Below are positions 1 through 9,439 of a stretch of DNA of 17,657 nucleotides, piece by piece. The DNA lies in assembly GCA_009733575.1 (NCBI GenBank), contig ML770143.1, positions 1 to 17,657 on the forward strand. Reading direction: 5' to 3'. Numbering within the stretch: the first letter of the stretch is position 1; each line of letters begins with the position of its first letter. A program made the translations under genes and the position numbers. Source of the stretch: Gymnopus androsaceus JB14 (lineage: Eukaryota > Basidiomycota > Agaricomycetes > Agaricales > Omphalotaceae). A model generated the notes under the pieces. That model was not told the DNA's origin and searched no databases. It saw only the letters and a list, made by a program, of their open reading frames with translations.

Positions 1-1164
1 AAGTGAATTAAATGTCCGAGGGGGCATCCAAAAGTAGACTCGCTTGATACGACGAAAGTCCATACCCTAATAATACACTAGTTAGTCTGCACACAAAAGA
101 AAAGGTTAGTCTTACCATGCCTAGAGCATCAGTAGCTGATACCGCGCGTAAAAACCCACTGGCAATTGCATCCTCAACGTACGTCTTACGGTCATCAGCT
201 ATGTAGCGATGGTAAAACTCGAATCGTGCGCCATTGATATGCTCAGGTGCATGTTCATGCAAAAAATCCTGAATGTGTTCAGCTTCTTGGTGGCTGTTGA
301 CGTAGATGAGGGTCTGTGCGAAATCGTCCGCGCTGGTTGGGTTTTTGGGAAAGAGGGTGAGAAGATCCGCATAGCTGTCTGGAGGGTGCTGCATGATTCG
401 AACAGCAAGAGAGACATTTGGTTTCTCATTTGAAACCGCAATATGCTCGCAACGCCCACCAATTCCAAGCTTGTCTTGAATGTGGGTAATAACCTCAGGT
501 GCTACCGTTGCAGATGCAGCAAGGATTGGTAAACCGAGAGGTAAGCGTCCTAGAAGTGCAGAGATACGTCCAAAATCGGGGCGGAAGTCGTCGGTACCCC
601 ACTTGGATATATTATGGGATTCATCTATGACAGCGGATATGATACTTGCTTGGAATTTCCGGTTCTCAAGGACCAATTCGTGGAACCGGTTGTTGAGTGC
701 CATTTCTGGGCCTACAAATCCAACGCGATAGTCTCCGTTTCCAAAAGCCTGGAACCAGGGCAGATGTCAGAACAACTTGAATGATATGATTGAACATTTA
801 CCTTCAGTTCCTTCTCTAAGTCCTCCGTCTCTCGAGTCAAAGCTACTGCAGGTACCCCTATCCTTACCAAGTCCCGAGCCTGCGATTTCATGAGCCCACT
901 TAATGGTCCAATAACAAGGATGATCTTCTGTGATTTCCTGGCCTTTACTCCAGGTTGCCAGTGATAAAAGAGGGGATAGTAGAACGAAAGGGTCTTTCCA
1001 CCTCCAGTAGGGATATCAAGGAAGGTATTCTTGCCAAGCAGGACATTTTGGCCTGCTTTTTCTTGGTATTTGCGGAGGGAAGGGATATGGAAGAGTTCAA
1101 CGATCGTTTCCCTCGCTTTGGCAGTCTTGACAGCATCCAGCGTGGTCACCGGATGATAAACCAT
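1..1164 (-). CDS. RecQ-like DEAH-box DNA helicase, N-terminal part (runs off left edge)
   Basis: This is an ATP-dependent DNA helicase of the RecQ/SF2 type, which would unwind DNA in the nucleus. Three exons read minus: 1164-802, 748-116, and 66 to the window edge. They are separated by GT...AG introns of 53 nt (749-801) and 49 nt (67-115) that join in frame. Visible motifs are a Gln-containing motif 0 (residues 30-40), Walker A PTGGGKT (52-58), motif Ia around GPLSGLMKSQ (86-95), DESH box (163-166), motif III SAT (200-202), and in the second RecA domain YVNSHQEAEH and ATDALGMGMDFRRIKRV across the second intron. The ATG at 1164 is chosen because the conserved helicase region starts just after it. 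About 354 residues are visible; the zinc-binding and later C-terminal regions lie outside the window. No stop or frameshift is seen. RecQ-like genes are often multicopy in Agaricomycetes, so this may be an accessory copy rather than the housekeeping BLM/Sgs1 orthologue. Confidence 0.85.
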
Positions 1165-2124
1165 TCAATAGGTAAAGTCCGCGCTGATAATACTAAATTC
1201 AATTTTGAGCGATGGGATCAAAGAATTAGAGTTCATAAAGGTATACGTTTGAATTGTCGTGTAATTCTGCACAAACTTGTCTTTTCAGATTTTCGAGATG
1301 GAGAGTTTGAAAAATCAATGCTTAGAATTTTGTCAAAGTCAAGAAGTCGGCGTGTGAAAAAAGCCAACCATGCCAAAAGTGCCAGATTAAATTCCAGTCG
1401 GCTGTTCCAGCCCGAACTTCGATTGTCTTTCATCGAACATCACCGGGCCGACACAGCTGGCTGGTTCGAGTCTACATCAAATCTATCCAACGTGTCTTTT
1501 ACCCATTGACTTAGTGTTAGGTGTTGATCGCATTTTAATTCCATCCATACTTCCATCTCCAATCTGATCATTCCTATCAGTATTGGCAAGTGTTCGTAAA
1601 AGGCTATGTACTAAAACCATATGCCAATAGAAAACCGTTTGTTTGATGTTCTACCGAAAGTGCTGAAAGATCAACTAAGATCAATTTTGCACATTAAGGT
1701 GCACAATCATTCTAATAGGCGTTTAAGGGACTTAAGGCAATATGGGGGAATGAATACAGTAGGAGGCCAAGAGATCTCACATGTGTTCGCATTTGCCCAG
1801 CCTACGCACATATGCTTTTGATTATTCACATAGCGGCAGAAGTCTACCTGGGAAGGGGAATTGGCCCCTAAATTGCTCACAGTGAAGTGAAACAATCAAA
1901 AGTTTGTTCATCATGGAGTGCCTGTGTATATACAATATATATTATTAGCCTGAACAGAAGAAGCCTTATATTTTTGGCATTCTTCTCGGAAGAGGAAAGG
2001 AAAGCAATCGCAAGTTTTACCTTGCTACCAAACCAATGCACCACAAGCTTGAACTTTCTAATACACTCAGTTAAGAGCGACCATAATCGTTCATTAACGC
2101 GATCAACCATTTGACAAAGTTGCA
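1165..2124. other. Gene-poor interval upstream of the RecQ gene
   Basis: No open frame here has convincing coding character. It should hold the promoter of the divergently positioned RecQ gene. A short minus-strand stretch around 1440-1590 reads LKCDQHLTLSQ followed by VKDTLDRF, which loosely resembles the region after the reverse-transcriptase core of Ty1/copia polyproteins (LxLSQ...YIxDxLxRF). No second motif supports it and the frame breaks soon after, so I treat it only as a possible degenerate retrotransposon trace. Confidence 0.3.
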
Positions 2125-2157
2125 ATGGTTGTTAAGGGTGGACACGACTCCGGGTCC
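2125..2157. repeat. Left target-site duplication and left terminal inverted repeat
   Basis: ATGGTTGT (2125-2132) is followed by the 25-bp inverted repeat beginning TAAGGGTGGACACGACTCCG (2133-2157). Its reverse complement is found at the right end with one mismatch. Confidence 0.9.
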
Positions 2158-2202
2158 CGGTTTACCTGGACCTGTGATGCTGGTAACCGGAGGGCAAAAC
2201 TA

Positions 2203-2280
2203 GCGACCTGCGACCGGTTCCAAACCCGTGGGAAACCGGTTAACCGGTACCGGGACCTGTCACAGGTAAACCGGCCGGTA
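2203..2280 (+). repeat. Left subterminal direct repeat of the hAT-type element
   Basis: This stretch starts GCGACCTGC and contains ACCCGTGGGAAACCGGT and ACCGGCCGGTA. It matches 2825-2894 in the same orientation, not inverted. Clustered ACCGG words in subterminal regions are typical hAT transposase-binding sites, although binding here is inferred only. Confidence 0.75.
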
Positions 2281-2824
2281 CCTGTGTAACCTGCCCATAC
2301 TAGGGCACTCACTAGTAGTAATAATATTTGTACTAACATTAGTACTTATACTGGTACTAGTATGTTTGTATTAGATTCTAGCACCAATGTTAGTACCAAA
2401 TTCAAAGACTGGTAAGTATCCAGCCATTATTGGTACAGTATTCAATACAATGTCAGTGGTAATAATACCAAAATATTGATAATGTCTTTTGACATGGAGA
2501 TAGGATCCAAATAAGATCTCTATGCTACTGTATGCACTATCACTGCTACTATAGCTGCATATATGCATCTTAATGTCACCTCTATTATCTTACTTACTAT
2601 TAATTAAGCTACTATTGGCAAAGTATTAGTACTATTAGTGTAAGTATACTAGTATTAGACACTAATATCAGTCCCAAGCAGAACTAATACATACTGTAAG
2701 TACTAACCAATAATATTAGTATACTATATTGGCACTAAGTAGTGAAATATGTACCAATATTAAAGCCAAACATTTGTTCCCACGGGTCTACCGGTACCGG
2801 CCGGTCACAATAAAAACAAAAATG

Positions 2825-2894
2825 GCGACCTGCAACCGGGCATAACCCGTGGGAAACCGGTACTGGGACCCGCAGGTTAAAAAACCGGCCGGTA
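2825..2894 (+). repeat. Right subterminal direct repeat of the hAT-type element
   Basis: Second copy of the 2203-2280 repeat in direct orientation, sharing GCGACCTGC, ACCCGTGGGAAACCGGTA and ACCGGCCGGTA in the same order, with small gaps between the shared blocks. Confidence 0.75.
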
Positions 2895-2926
2895 TTCCCA
2901 CAGGTAAACCTGCCGGTACCGGGTCA

Positions 2927-2959
2927 GGACCCGGAGTCGTGTCCACCTTTAATGGTTGT
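2927..2959. repeat. Right terminal inverted repeat and right target-site duplication
   Basis: The inverted repeat ends CGTGTCCACCTTTA at 2951, followed by the second ATGGTTGT at 2952-2959. Confidence 0.9.
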
Positions 2960-3380
2960 AAGACCTTTGTCGAACAGACTCGGGGCCCATAACCTGTTGA
3001 ACAGCAAGTGAGACAAATGGTGAAATCACATTACTAACCAAGTGTAAGGCTTGAGGAGTGAAACAGTTGTGTGAGAGAGCTTAGTGTTGTCTGAGAGGAC
3101 AGTAAAGCAGTAGTATGCAGAGCGATGGGGACTATAGGTAAACTACTACAGCTTATATACTAAATGTCTGTAAAACTGTACAGTACCCTAAAACTAATAA
3201 TAGGTACAGTATTGGTAAGTGTCCATGTGGACAATGGTCCCTACAATGTGATGTATGTATATACATTGGCAGTTGATATTCTAGCTATAATCACATGTAC
3301 ATAAATAGTGAATGACATTAATCAAATGGTATCAACACATAGGAATGTGATTTCGGTGATCGGTAAGCCGATGTTGAATA
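2960..3380. other. Interval without a recognisable gene
   Basis: AT-rich sequence between the hAT-type element and the methyltransferase relic. I see no sustained open frame, RNA gene or repeat here. Confidence 0.4.
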
Positions 3381-3891
3381 TCACGGTACAAAGTACCTGA
3401 TCATGTGTCCATGATCGCGAGCGTATCTTTCAACAGAGCTTATGTTGATCACGGATAGAAAGCTCAAAGGTGAAGAGAGGGCCAAGAGTGCGGTATGAGG
3501 ACCAGCGTACACAGGCTCCACATAGAGTGAGGAAGAAGCCAACAAGGAAGACGGGGGTTGTGGAAGGAGCATGAGATTTATGACTGGAGGTCCACACAAG
3601 AATAGCCATAGCCATCTCAGCGAACACAGTGGTGGGGTAGCAAGTGGATATGATTACAAGTATTTCACAGAAAATAAATGACAGTATGAGGGCCTGTGGT
3701 ACTTTCAGTTGAATATGATGGCAGTGAAGGAGGTTAGTGACATGCAGACCTTTGATACTGCCGCATGATGCCCAGACAAATGGTTAGCACCACGATATTT
3801 CTTTACGAGAAGGTGGAGAATTAGGTGGAGTGGCGGAAATATAGTGGAGGACGGAAAGCGCAAAAAGCAATGATAATTTGACCAGTGCCAT
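3381..3891 (-). pseudogene. Isoprenylcysteine carboxyl methyltransferase-like relic
   Basis: Intact members of this membrane family methylate the C-terminal prenylcysteine of proteins at the ER. The minus strand starts with ATG at 3891 and encodes a hydrophobic helix, then SATPPNSPPS, resembling the TPP(N/P)PPP stretch after the first helix of basidiomycete ICMT-like proteins. A TAA follows at 3786-3784. From about 3705 to 3430 a second block encodes two hydrophobic helices, then TPVFLVGFFLTLCG, YRTLGPLFTFEL and SIRDQHKL, close to the family pattern YRxLGxxFTFxLxxRxxHKL. Just after HKL the frame stops (TGA at 3430), where the catalytic GPYxxVRHPxYxG segment should begin. Another frame continues to 3381 with only a vague trace (ERYARDHGHM). 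The intron joining the two blocks is uncertain, and the C-terminal catalytic half is missing. The family call rests on pattern memory. Confidence 0.6.
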
Positions 3892-4475
3892 AGTTGAGAA
3901 TATCCAATGCGATAGCAGCTAAGGTTTGGTGGGAGGCAGGCATATTATTGTCAATATTTAAGGCGAAGTGTGATCATTGATTAGAGATCTAAAGCAATAA
4001 TACTATGAATTCATTTCCCTGGAAGGTCACCTGAAGCTCCCCTGTCTAGCCCTTTAAGATTAATTAAAACGGATCTAAGTTTGAGCAGGGGGTTTTAACG
4101 TGGAGGGTCCCTGTAGTGCAACAAAGATCCCTTTAAAGTACAAACAGAATCTGTCTACAACAACTGAGCTTCATACAGAGATATGAAAGTACTTGCGCTA
4201 TCGCAACTGAAGGACTTATTGTCAAGCCTATTATCTATTCTTAACCATGGTGGTCCTGAGAGTTGCATGCAGAGCCTGATGGTTGCGACGCCTACTGGCA
4301 ACCGCCCCAATACCTCCGGGGCTAATTAATAGATAATTCAGTGCACGAAATATATATATACAATAGTATGTGTACAATAAGGTAGAAGTTATCTGGTAAA
4401 TTACATTTTTTATACGGCAAATTGAACTTTGAAAAGACCGCTTTGGTAGCATAGAGGAAGATTCTCAGTTATATA
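3892..4475. other. Interval without a recognisable gene
   Basis: Non-coding by inspection. Short AT runs occur around 4350-4370. It probably contains the 5' flank of the methyltransferase relic and the 3' flank of the F-box locus. Confidence 0.4.
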
Positions 4476-4861
4476 CTAGTCTATAATGTCCTTAGCCGGG
4501 TCCAAAATAGTGGGTGAAGGGTAATCAAAATGGATACAAATTTGTAAATGTTCAAAATGAGGAAGCATTGTTAGGTCCTTAGCAAAAAACCGATCCATCT
4601 CTGGCCAAGTGAATTCTTGAAGGCAAGATACCGGACTCTCCCGGGGAAGGTAAATGGAGTGTAAGGGTGTTTGAATGCAGAGTGGAAATGATCTTCAGGA
4701 TCCATTGCCAGGGACTGGTTCATTGATATTCTCTATAAAGAATAAGGGGGTCGAAGTGTATAGATTCCAAGCTTGTGTTCAGACTCAGATTGCAATCAGA
4801 GTAAAAGTCTTCTGCTGGCTGTGTGTGAGTTCGGAAGCTAAGTAAAGTAAATTTACTTTAC
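4476..4861 (-). pseudogene. Damaged downstream part of the F-box locus
   Basis: Downstream of the F-box reading frame the minus strand stays protein-like but interrupted. From 4809 it reads DFYSDCNLSLNTSLESIHFD, then a TGA at 4722-4720, then continues in the same frame with TSPWQWILKIISTLHSNTL. After that the coding signal moves to another frame (LQEFTWPEMDRFF, MLPHFEHLQICIHFDYPSPT) until a TAG ending at 4476. Leucine-rich content and style fit the C-terminal half of the F-box protein. A GTAAAG donor-like site lies directly after the TAG that ends the upstream frame. The simplest reading is a second exon of the same gene carrying a nonsense change and a frameshift; alternatively it is the remains of a second copy. 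Confidence 0.5.
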
Positions 4862-5611
4862 CTATAGATATAAAATTGCATCCCACGCTAGCACGGTTAG
4901 TAAACTGGGGCCCAATCGACCGAGGTATTCCCTGATAGCTTCTGTGTTCAAGAACTTGAAAGATACCATACCAAGGTTGAGTTCCCTGATTAAAGGCAGG
5001 GATTCCCGCGAGAGAAAATATCTCATGATGTCTCCCTTGGTATAGTCCAGGTTCAGAGTGAGTTTGTGGAGGCTTGAAGGAATGGCACAGGGGAACATGA
5101 TATCTGGTGTATCGTTACTAGGATCATTACAACAGATAGACAATGAGACAGTTCGTAGACACGAAAACTTGCCCAATGTGCTTATTACCTGCGATACGGA
5201 TAAAAATTTCATGCCATGCAGTACCACAGATTCTACACGAAGAAGTCCAGACAGAAACTCCTGGTATGATTCCGGAGGGAAAGAATCGATGTCAAAAGTG
5301 GATAATGACAATGAGACTGAAATGTTTCCAATTGACGGAAGCGGCCTAAGGAGTTCTCTGGAAGATTGTTCGTCGCAATGCCCTTCCATGCAGACTTTGC
5401 TGGTATTCATTGAAATCGCCTGGTGTGGGCTCATCAATAGAGAAACCAGATTTTCGACGTTCTCTGGAGTTATACTGATGGATTGAAAGTAGAGAGCACG
5501 ACTATTCTGCATAAACAAGGACGAAACCAAAGCCAAGTCTGCGAGGCATCTGCGATTGTTTGCAAGAAAGCCGAAAATGTAGTGGATAATTTCGACAGGC
5601 AAAGAGGTCAT
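4862..5611 (-). CDS. F-box protein with leucine-rich tail
   Basis: This 249-residue frame opens with an F-box: LPVEIIHYIFGFL (residues 4-16), then CLADLALVSSLF (22-33). F-box proteins bind Skp1 and act as substrate adaptors of SCF ubiquitin ligases. After the F-box there is irregular leucine-rich sequence (for example around LHKLTLNLDY and IRELNLGMVSF), as in the large F-box/LRR-like families of Agaricomycetes. The ATG at 5611 is two codons before the F-box core, a normal position. The protein is short for the family, and the stop TAG at 4864-4862 lies right beside a possible splice donor. The neighbouring interval 4476-4861 looks like its damaged continuation, so the annotated product may be truncated. 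The substrate is unknown. Confidence 0.75.
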   Translation of the reverse strand: MTSLPVEIIHYIFGFLANNRRCLADLALVSSLFMQNSRALYFQSISITPENVENLVSLLMSPHQAISMNTSKVCMEGHCDEQSSRELLRPLPSIGNISVSLSLSTFDIDSFPPESYQEFLSGLLRVESVVLHGMKFLSVSQVISTLGKFSCLRTVSLSICCNDPSNDTPDIMFPCAIPSSLHKLTLNLDYTKGDIMRYFLSRESLPLIRELNLGMVSFKFLNTEAIREYLGRLGPSLLTVLAWDAILYL

Positions 5612-5787
5612 TATGCAAGAGCGCAGAAGGCTGGCTGATGATGGTGGTTGTAAGGCAAGAATTAGGCGGCGACATCAACTTATCAGTGTTCACTTGTATA
5701 ATTGTAACCGGAGGTTCTGCCCTTTGTAATAAACCATACCAGCTTTATGAGTATGAGCTGGGGCGCATCAGGCCGATCTACACGTCC

Positions 5788-6099
5788 TCAACGCGTCGAG
5801 TCTCCGCCCTTCAATGTATCAAGACATGTCAAGATAACTGCGAATCTTGCCCCCGAGTCTATCCAGATCAATAACTTACCCTTCGACCCATGCTTTTCTT
5901 CAAAACAATCAAGGACGTCGAACCGGCCTGATGCAGAATAAAGCCGAATTGGTTGCAAAACACGGGAGTTCATTGTATTCTCGGCTAACATTAGGCCTAC
6001 ATAGCAACATTCAGCGACGTAGGTTTTTCTATGACAACGAAGGAAAAAAGTACAAAGGTCTTTGTAAAGTTCCGAACTAACGTTTTTCAGAGGTATCAT
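5788..6099 (-). CDS. Hypothetical small protein
   Basis: From ATG at 6099 the frame encodes about 103 residues, including a cysteine-containing central part (FFLRCHRKTYVAECCYVGLM) and RFDVLDCFEEKHGSKG. A GTAAGT donor falls right after SKG, and an acceptor (TTCGCAG) 42 nt downstream would keep the same frame, shortening the product by 14 residues. I do not recognise the family. The frame is also open upstream of 6099 but without an earlier ATG, so a 5' exon is possible. It lies upstream of the F-box gene on the same strand. Coding potential is uncertain. Confidence 0.3.
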   Translation of the reverse strand: MIPLKNVSSELYKDLCTFFLRCHRKTYVAECCYVGLMLAENTMNSRVLQPIRLYSASGRFDVLDCFEEKHGSKGKLLIWIDSGARFAVILTCLDTLKGGDSTR

Positions 6100-6334
6100 T
6101 GGTTTGACAATGCCTACCAAACTAAGTACAAAAGGTGAATCGACAGAGTATAGGGCGAGATCAAGCGTATAAGTAAAGAGGTTGAACGAATAGCACTTGG
6201 CCTCCCTCGCATCCCCATCCCTCGGTCGCACCTCAGGATATATATGTGTATACAGAAGCGTCTATCGCGTCAAGCGTCCATGTCAATATCTCCATGCTCC
6301 TCCTCATACACACCTCCAATGTCGGGTATCCGCA

Positions 6335-7817
6335 TCACGAAGCTTTGAGTCTGTTTGCTTTCTGTAGCACTTGTAGAAACGAAAGAGAGAAATCCAAAGA
6401 AGAAAAAGACCTTGTGGTATGTAAAAAGATTTTCCGCCGTTTTCTGCAACGTTTCCTGATTGATCTCTTGCCTCCAGAGTTGGATACAGTAAATCCACCG
6501 TTTCCATCATCAGCCCCATCATATCCAACGTTCTGCGCCCCAAATTCATCATCTTCCAAGTCAAGGTTGACTTGTGGAGAGCCTGATCTCTCTACAGGCA
6601 AACCGACTCCCGACTCCTCACTATGTCCCTCTTCTGTTGAATCTCGTCTCCGACCAATCCTGATCCTGGCTACAAATCGCCTCGAACTCGAATTGGTCGT
6701 CTAGACCTTGATCTTGATGGTTGTAGCCCGAGACGATAGCGGGGGCAGACGTGGAGACGCCATAGCGGGGAGCATAGCCGTTATAGCCATTGCTAGCCTG
6801 CATCGACCCAGGAGCGAAGTGTCTACCCTCATATGGGCCAACGTATCCACTCTGTGCATTGACAGAACTCGCAGGGTACCACGGAGGTGGATACGGAGGT
6901 GGGGAGTACCGTTTGGCCGGGAGCGTGACAGGTGCACTCTGGTTCCACAAATTCGTGCTTCCATTAGTCGAAGAAACATTCGACATATGCGAGGCGCCTT
7001 GGGGAAATTGGACCTGCGGAGCCTCGGGCATAGTAGGATGGGCAAAGTCTTGTGGTGGAGTCATCACGTCGAGAGAACCAACCTCCGAAGTACACCCAGG
7101 ATGCGAGAAGTGAGGGCCAGAGGAGGTACTAGCGTCAAAAGATAGGGCGTTCAAATGACTAGCTACAGATGCGACATCGAAGCGAGAAGGTCCTGCAATA
7201 TTCGTCGCCGGCCATGTTTCCGCAAAACGTGAATCAGCACTTGAAAAAGCGTTTTGCGAAACTGGAGATGAAAAAGTAAAAGAGGAGCTCCCGGCGCCAA
7301 AGTCAGCAGTAAAGTGAGGTGAACTCGCTTCCGCTGGCCAGTTCGGTGAAGGACGGGGTGAATCGGGAGGAAGCACAGAGAATGAAGCTGATGCAGCACT
7401 TTGCGGATGTGATTGTGAGGACGATGGCGTTGTGGCGGTTAGTGCTGAAGTGGTTGCTCGCATTGCGGCATGTCTCGTTTTCATCGCCAAATGGATGTTA
7501 TGCACTACCGCCTGAACATTGGCGAGCTTTTCGACCTGAAGCTTGCTTAAACCTTCCAGTACTTGAGCACCCTTTCTGACTCGAACGTTCGAACGTTGCA
7601 AAGTGTCCTTCCAGACCTTCAAGAAGATCTTTCGCTTATGCAACGAGTCTGGGCGCTGGCCCGCAAGGAGCTTTCGGTCGAATTCCTTGAAATGGCTTCG
7701 CATGCTGGGTTCATTTATGGTAGTGGTGGGATCGGAGAACAAGGTCGAGAAGAGCTCATCTTCCCGTTTCGAATTCTTGGAAATGGCATGGTGCGGGGAA
7801 GAGAGCACACTAAACAT
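6335..7817 (-). CDS. Hypothetical Ser/Pro/Tyr-rich protein with basic C-terminus
   Basis: A long minus-strand frame starts at ATG 7817. The first about 130 residues are helical and charged (KREDELFSTLFSD, FKEFDRKLLAG, RKIFLKVWKDTLQRSNVRVR, KLQVEKLANVQAVVHN). They are followed by a low-complexity region rich in Ser, Pro, Ala, Asn and Tyr (for example PPPYPPPWYP). The frame stops at 6621, but an intron from 6706 to 6634 (73 nt, GTCTAG...CAACAG) would link DQ to a downstream frame, EEGHSEESG...VNLDLEDDEFG, ending in a strongly basic KRSIRKRCRKRRK and a stop at 6335. That tail resembles a nuclear localisation signal, so a nuclear regulatory or scaffolding role is possible but is inference. The donor is not a consensus one; without splicing the protein is 398 residues. 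The family is not recognised. Confidence 0.65.
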
Positions 7818-7831
7818 CAGCCAGGAAGAGA

Positions 7832-7885
7832 CTAAATATTTGAGGTTAGTCGTATAAACACTCGAAGGAGAAAATCCCAACTAAC
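7832..7885 (-). other. Probable 5'UTR intron of the 6335-7817 gene
   Basis: On the minus strand, GTTAGT begins at 7885, a CTAAC branch-point motif follows, and TTTAG ends at 7832, giving 54 nt. This is a good basidiomycete intron and lies 14 nt upstream of the chosen ATG. The upstream exon has no ATG in frame, so it is placed in the leader. Confidence 0.5.
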
Positions 7886-7990
7886 GAGGTAAAGCGCAGG
7901 ATGTTGTCAGACACTACTCGAGCTTGGACGAGTTCAAGAGGAGGCACAGATGAAAGAAATTGGGGGAAAAAGGACGGGCAGGCAGACCAT

Positions 7991-7997
7991 TTTTATA
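7991..7997 (-). promoter_or_regulatory. TATA box candidate for the 6335-7817 gene
   Basis: TATAAAA on the minus strand, about 175 nt upstream of the ATG at 7817. It is followed by a pyrimidine-rich leader (TCCTTTTTCCCCCAATTTC) of the kind that precedes fungal transcription starts. Confidence 0.4.
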
Positions 7998-8210
7998 CCC
8001 TTGTCGTGCGCATAGTGACCTAGTTCTCCAGTGGCAGGACTCCTTCGGTGGTCGATCAGAATTCCTGTAGAGCTCCCGGGTCGCATTTGCGAAAGATTTC
8101 AGGGCCCAGTGAGAATCCTTTCACTGCCTCGGCCAGGTCTAAATCCCGGGAGACGCGTCTGGTTGGGTTGTCGGTTGGTTGAATGAGTAGATCTCCAGAC
8201 GAACCGCAAC

Positions 8211-8315
8211 ATGACTTCATCGCTTCGCCGTTTACTAAGTGAACTCGAGCTGCACAAGACGGAGTTGGTGGTGATTTTGGAAAGACGAGCTGAACTGGTT
8301 ATTAATGCCAAATAA
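8211..8315 (+). CDS. Possible 34-residue small protein or first exon
   Basis: An ATG at 8211 opens a frame encoding MTSSLRRLLSELELHKTELV, then more charged helical residues, ending in a TAA at 8313-8315. It has a coiled-coil-like leucine pattern. It is short and isolated and may be chance. It could be a small coiled-coil protein or an exon whose partners I cannot identify. Confidence 0.2.
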   Translation: MTSSLRRLLSELELHKTELVVILERRAELVINAK

Positions 8316-9366
8316 CGAAACGCTGAGCCGCGTATTCAAGATAAATCTTCGGAACGGAGAATCGACGCGCTTTTTCGGCATTCGGATTGCAGGAATGTTC
8401 TCTGGTACGCTGGGGACTCGGTGAGAATAGTCTACTGAAAAAAAACAATGGTAAGAGCGAGCTCATGAGTACAGGATTGAGACACGCACCTCAAAGTGGT
8501 TCGACCTCCATTCTAATCAAATCCTACTTGTCCACTTATGCCACTGTGACATAGTACGCCGAAGATAACAGTGCCCAGTTGCATTGCATGTCACTCAAGT
8601 CCCCGTTGTTAGAGTTGACGTTTTTGCACCCGGAAAGCTGCAAGAGACGCGAAATAAAGCCCTGTATGGTTTATCCCCATAAAGAACAAGGGCAGTTGCG
8701 TAGACGAAGACCCAGCAGTAAGGCCAAGATCCAAACTTGAGCAGCGGTCTACGAAGGAATGAGCGATAAGAACGCAAAATGCGTCGATGTAGGCTCACCT
8801 GGATGAAGAATTGTACTCTTGGTTATCTGAATAGCTGTAGATATTCATTAGCTGGTCAAAGCCTTTGTGAAAACGTTATCACTGGTCCAGCGGAGTCTCT
8901 AGAATACCGATGAGGGTCAAGCCGAAGCGTTGGTAAAGACACACCTCATTAGCAGGCAGAAATACAAAGTTGAAGTCGTATGTGTATTCGAAAGACGCGC
9001 CAGCGGTTTGTCCAAATGCCTATGAATGGCCAGAAAGTGTAAAATTGAAGAGAATATATTTCAAGGCATTACTGCCCAGTACGAGTGTGCGTAGTTGTGG
9101 AAGTCAAAATCAAGAGAAAGCTGAAAGAGTTAGCGCCAAGTTAGCGCTCAAGTTAGCGCCTCATAACCTCTTGCTTTGACGGCGGAATAGATTTGTTCGA
9201 GTGACAAGTGGACTGGTCTTATTCGGAGCACGGATCAGAAATGAAAGAACCCTGTCAGTTGATAAGGTACCTGCGTAACACTCGGAAGTTGCTACCGGCG
9301 GCAGGAAATAGGTAAGATTTTACAAAGAAATTACAGGTCACCTGCACAGTCACGAAGCACGCTTTT
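8316..9366. other. Non-coding interval before the transposase-like gene
   Basis: Open frames here are short and lack protein-like composition. Apart from the GTTAGCGC triplet repeat at 9127-9160, I see no RNA gene or element boundary. If the downstream pseudogene belongs to a transposon, its left end should lie in or near this interval, but I found no inverted repeat matching its 3' flank by eye. Confidence 0.4.
9127..9160 (+). repeat. Three tandem GTTAGCGC units
   Basis: Three direct copies of AGTTAGCGC spaced 11-12 nt apart (AGTTAGCGCCA, AGTTAGCGCTCA, AGTTAGCGCC). This may be a simple slippage repeat or a cluster of binding sites. Confidence 0.6.
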
Positions 9367-9439
9367 GTGACTGTTCTAGCCCTTCCTGGACCTTTCGAGG
9401 AACTTTTCCATGACACTGCAATGAGGCGCGATTTCTGCG

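Larger units (their letters stand above)
2133..2951. mobile_element. Non-autonomous hAT-type DNA transposon (MITE), 819 bp
   Basis: A complete element lies between two exact copies of ATGGTTGT (2125-2132 and 2952-2959). Its 25-bp terminal inverted repeats differ at one position (TAAGGG versus TAAAGG at the tip). An 8-bp target duplication with a T-A-(A/G)-G-G-G-tipped inverted repeat is characteristic of the hAT superfamily. The ends are GC-rich and packed with ACCGG/CCGGT motifs. The centre (about 2300-2760) is AT-rich and full of TAGTA/TACTA-type words. It holds no credible open reading frame, so mobility would depend on a hAT transposase encoded elsewhere. The near-perfect inverted repeats and intact target duplication suggest fairly recent insertion. 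A TTAA-targeting (piggyBac-like) reading of the ends was considered and is weaker. Confidence 0.85.

Noticed and set aside
955..1509. Plus-strand open frame of 184 codons
   Set aside because: It lies antisense to the first RecQ exon, has no recognisable motif and extends into the non-coding flank; it is a shadow frame.
2133..2951. TTAA target site (piggyBac-like) interpretation of the element ends
   Set aside because: TTAA does occur at both edges, but the longer exact ATGGTTGT duplication and the inverted repeat pairing from TAAGGG fit hAT better.
6708..7145. Plus-strand open frames across the Ser/Pro-rich minus gene
   Set aside because: They are antisense to a longer frame with protein-like composition and show no domain.
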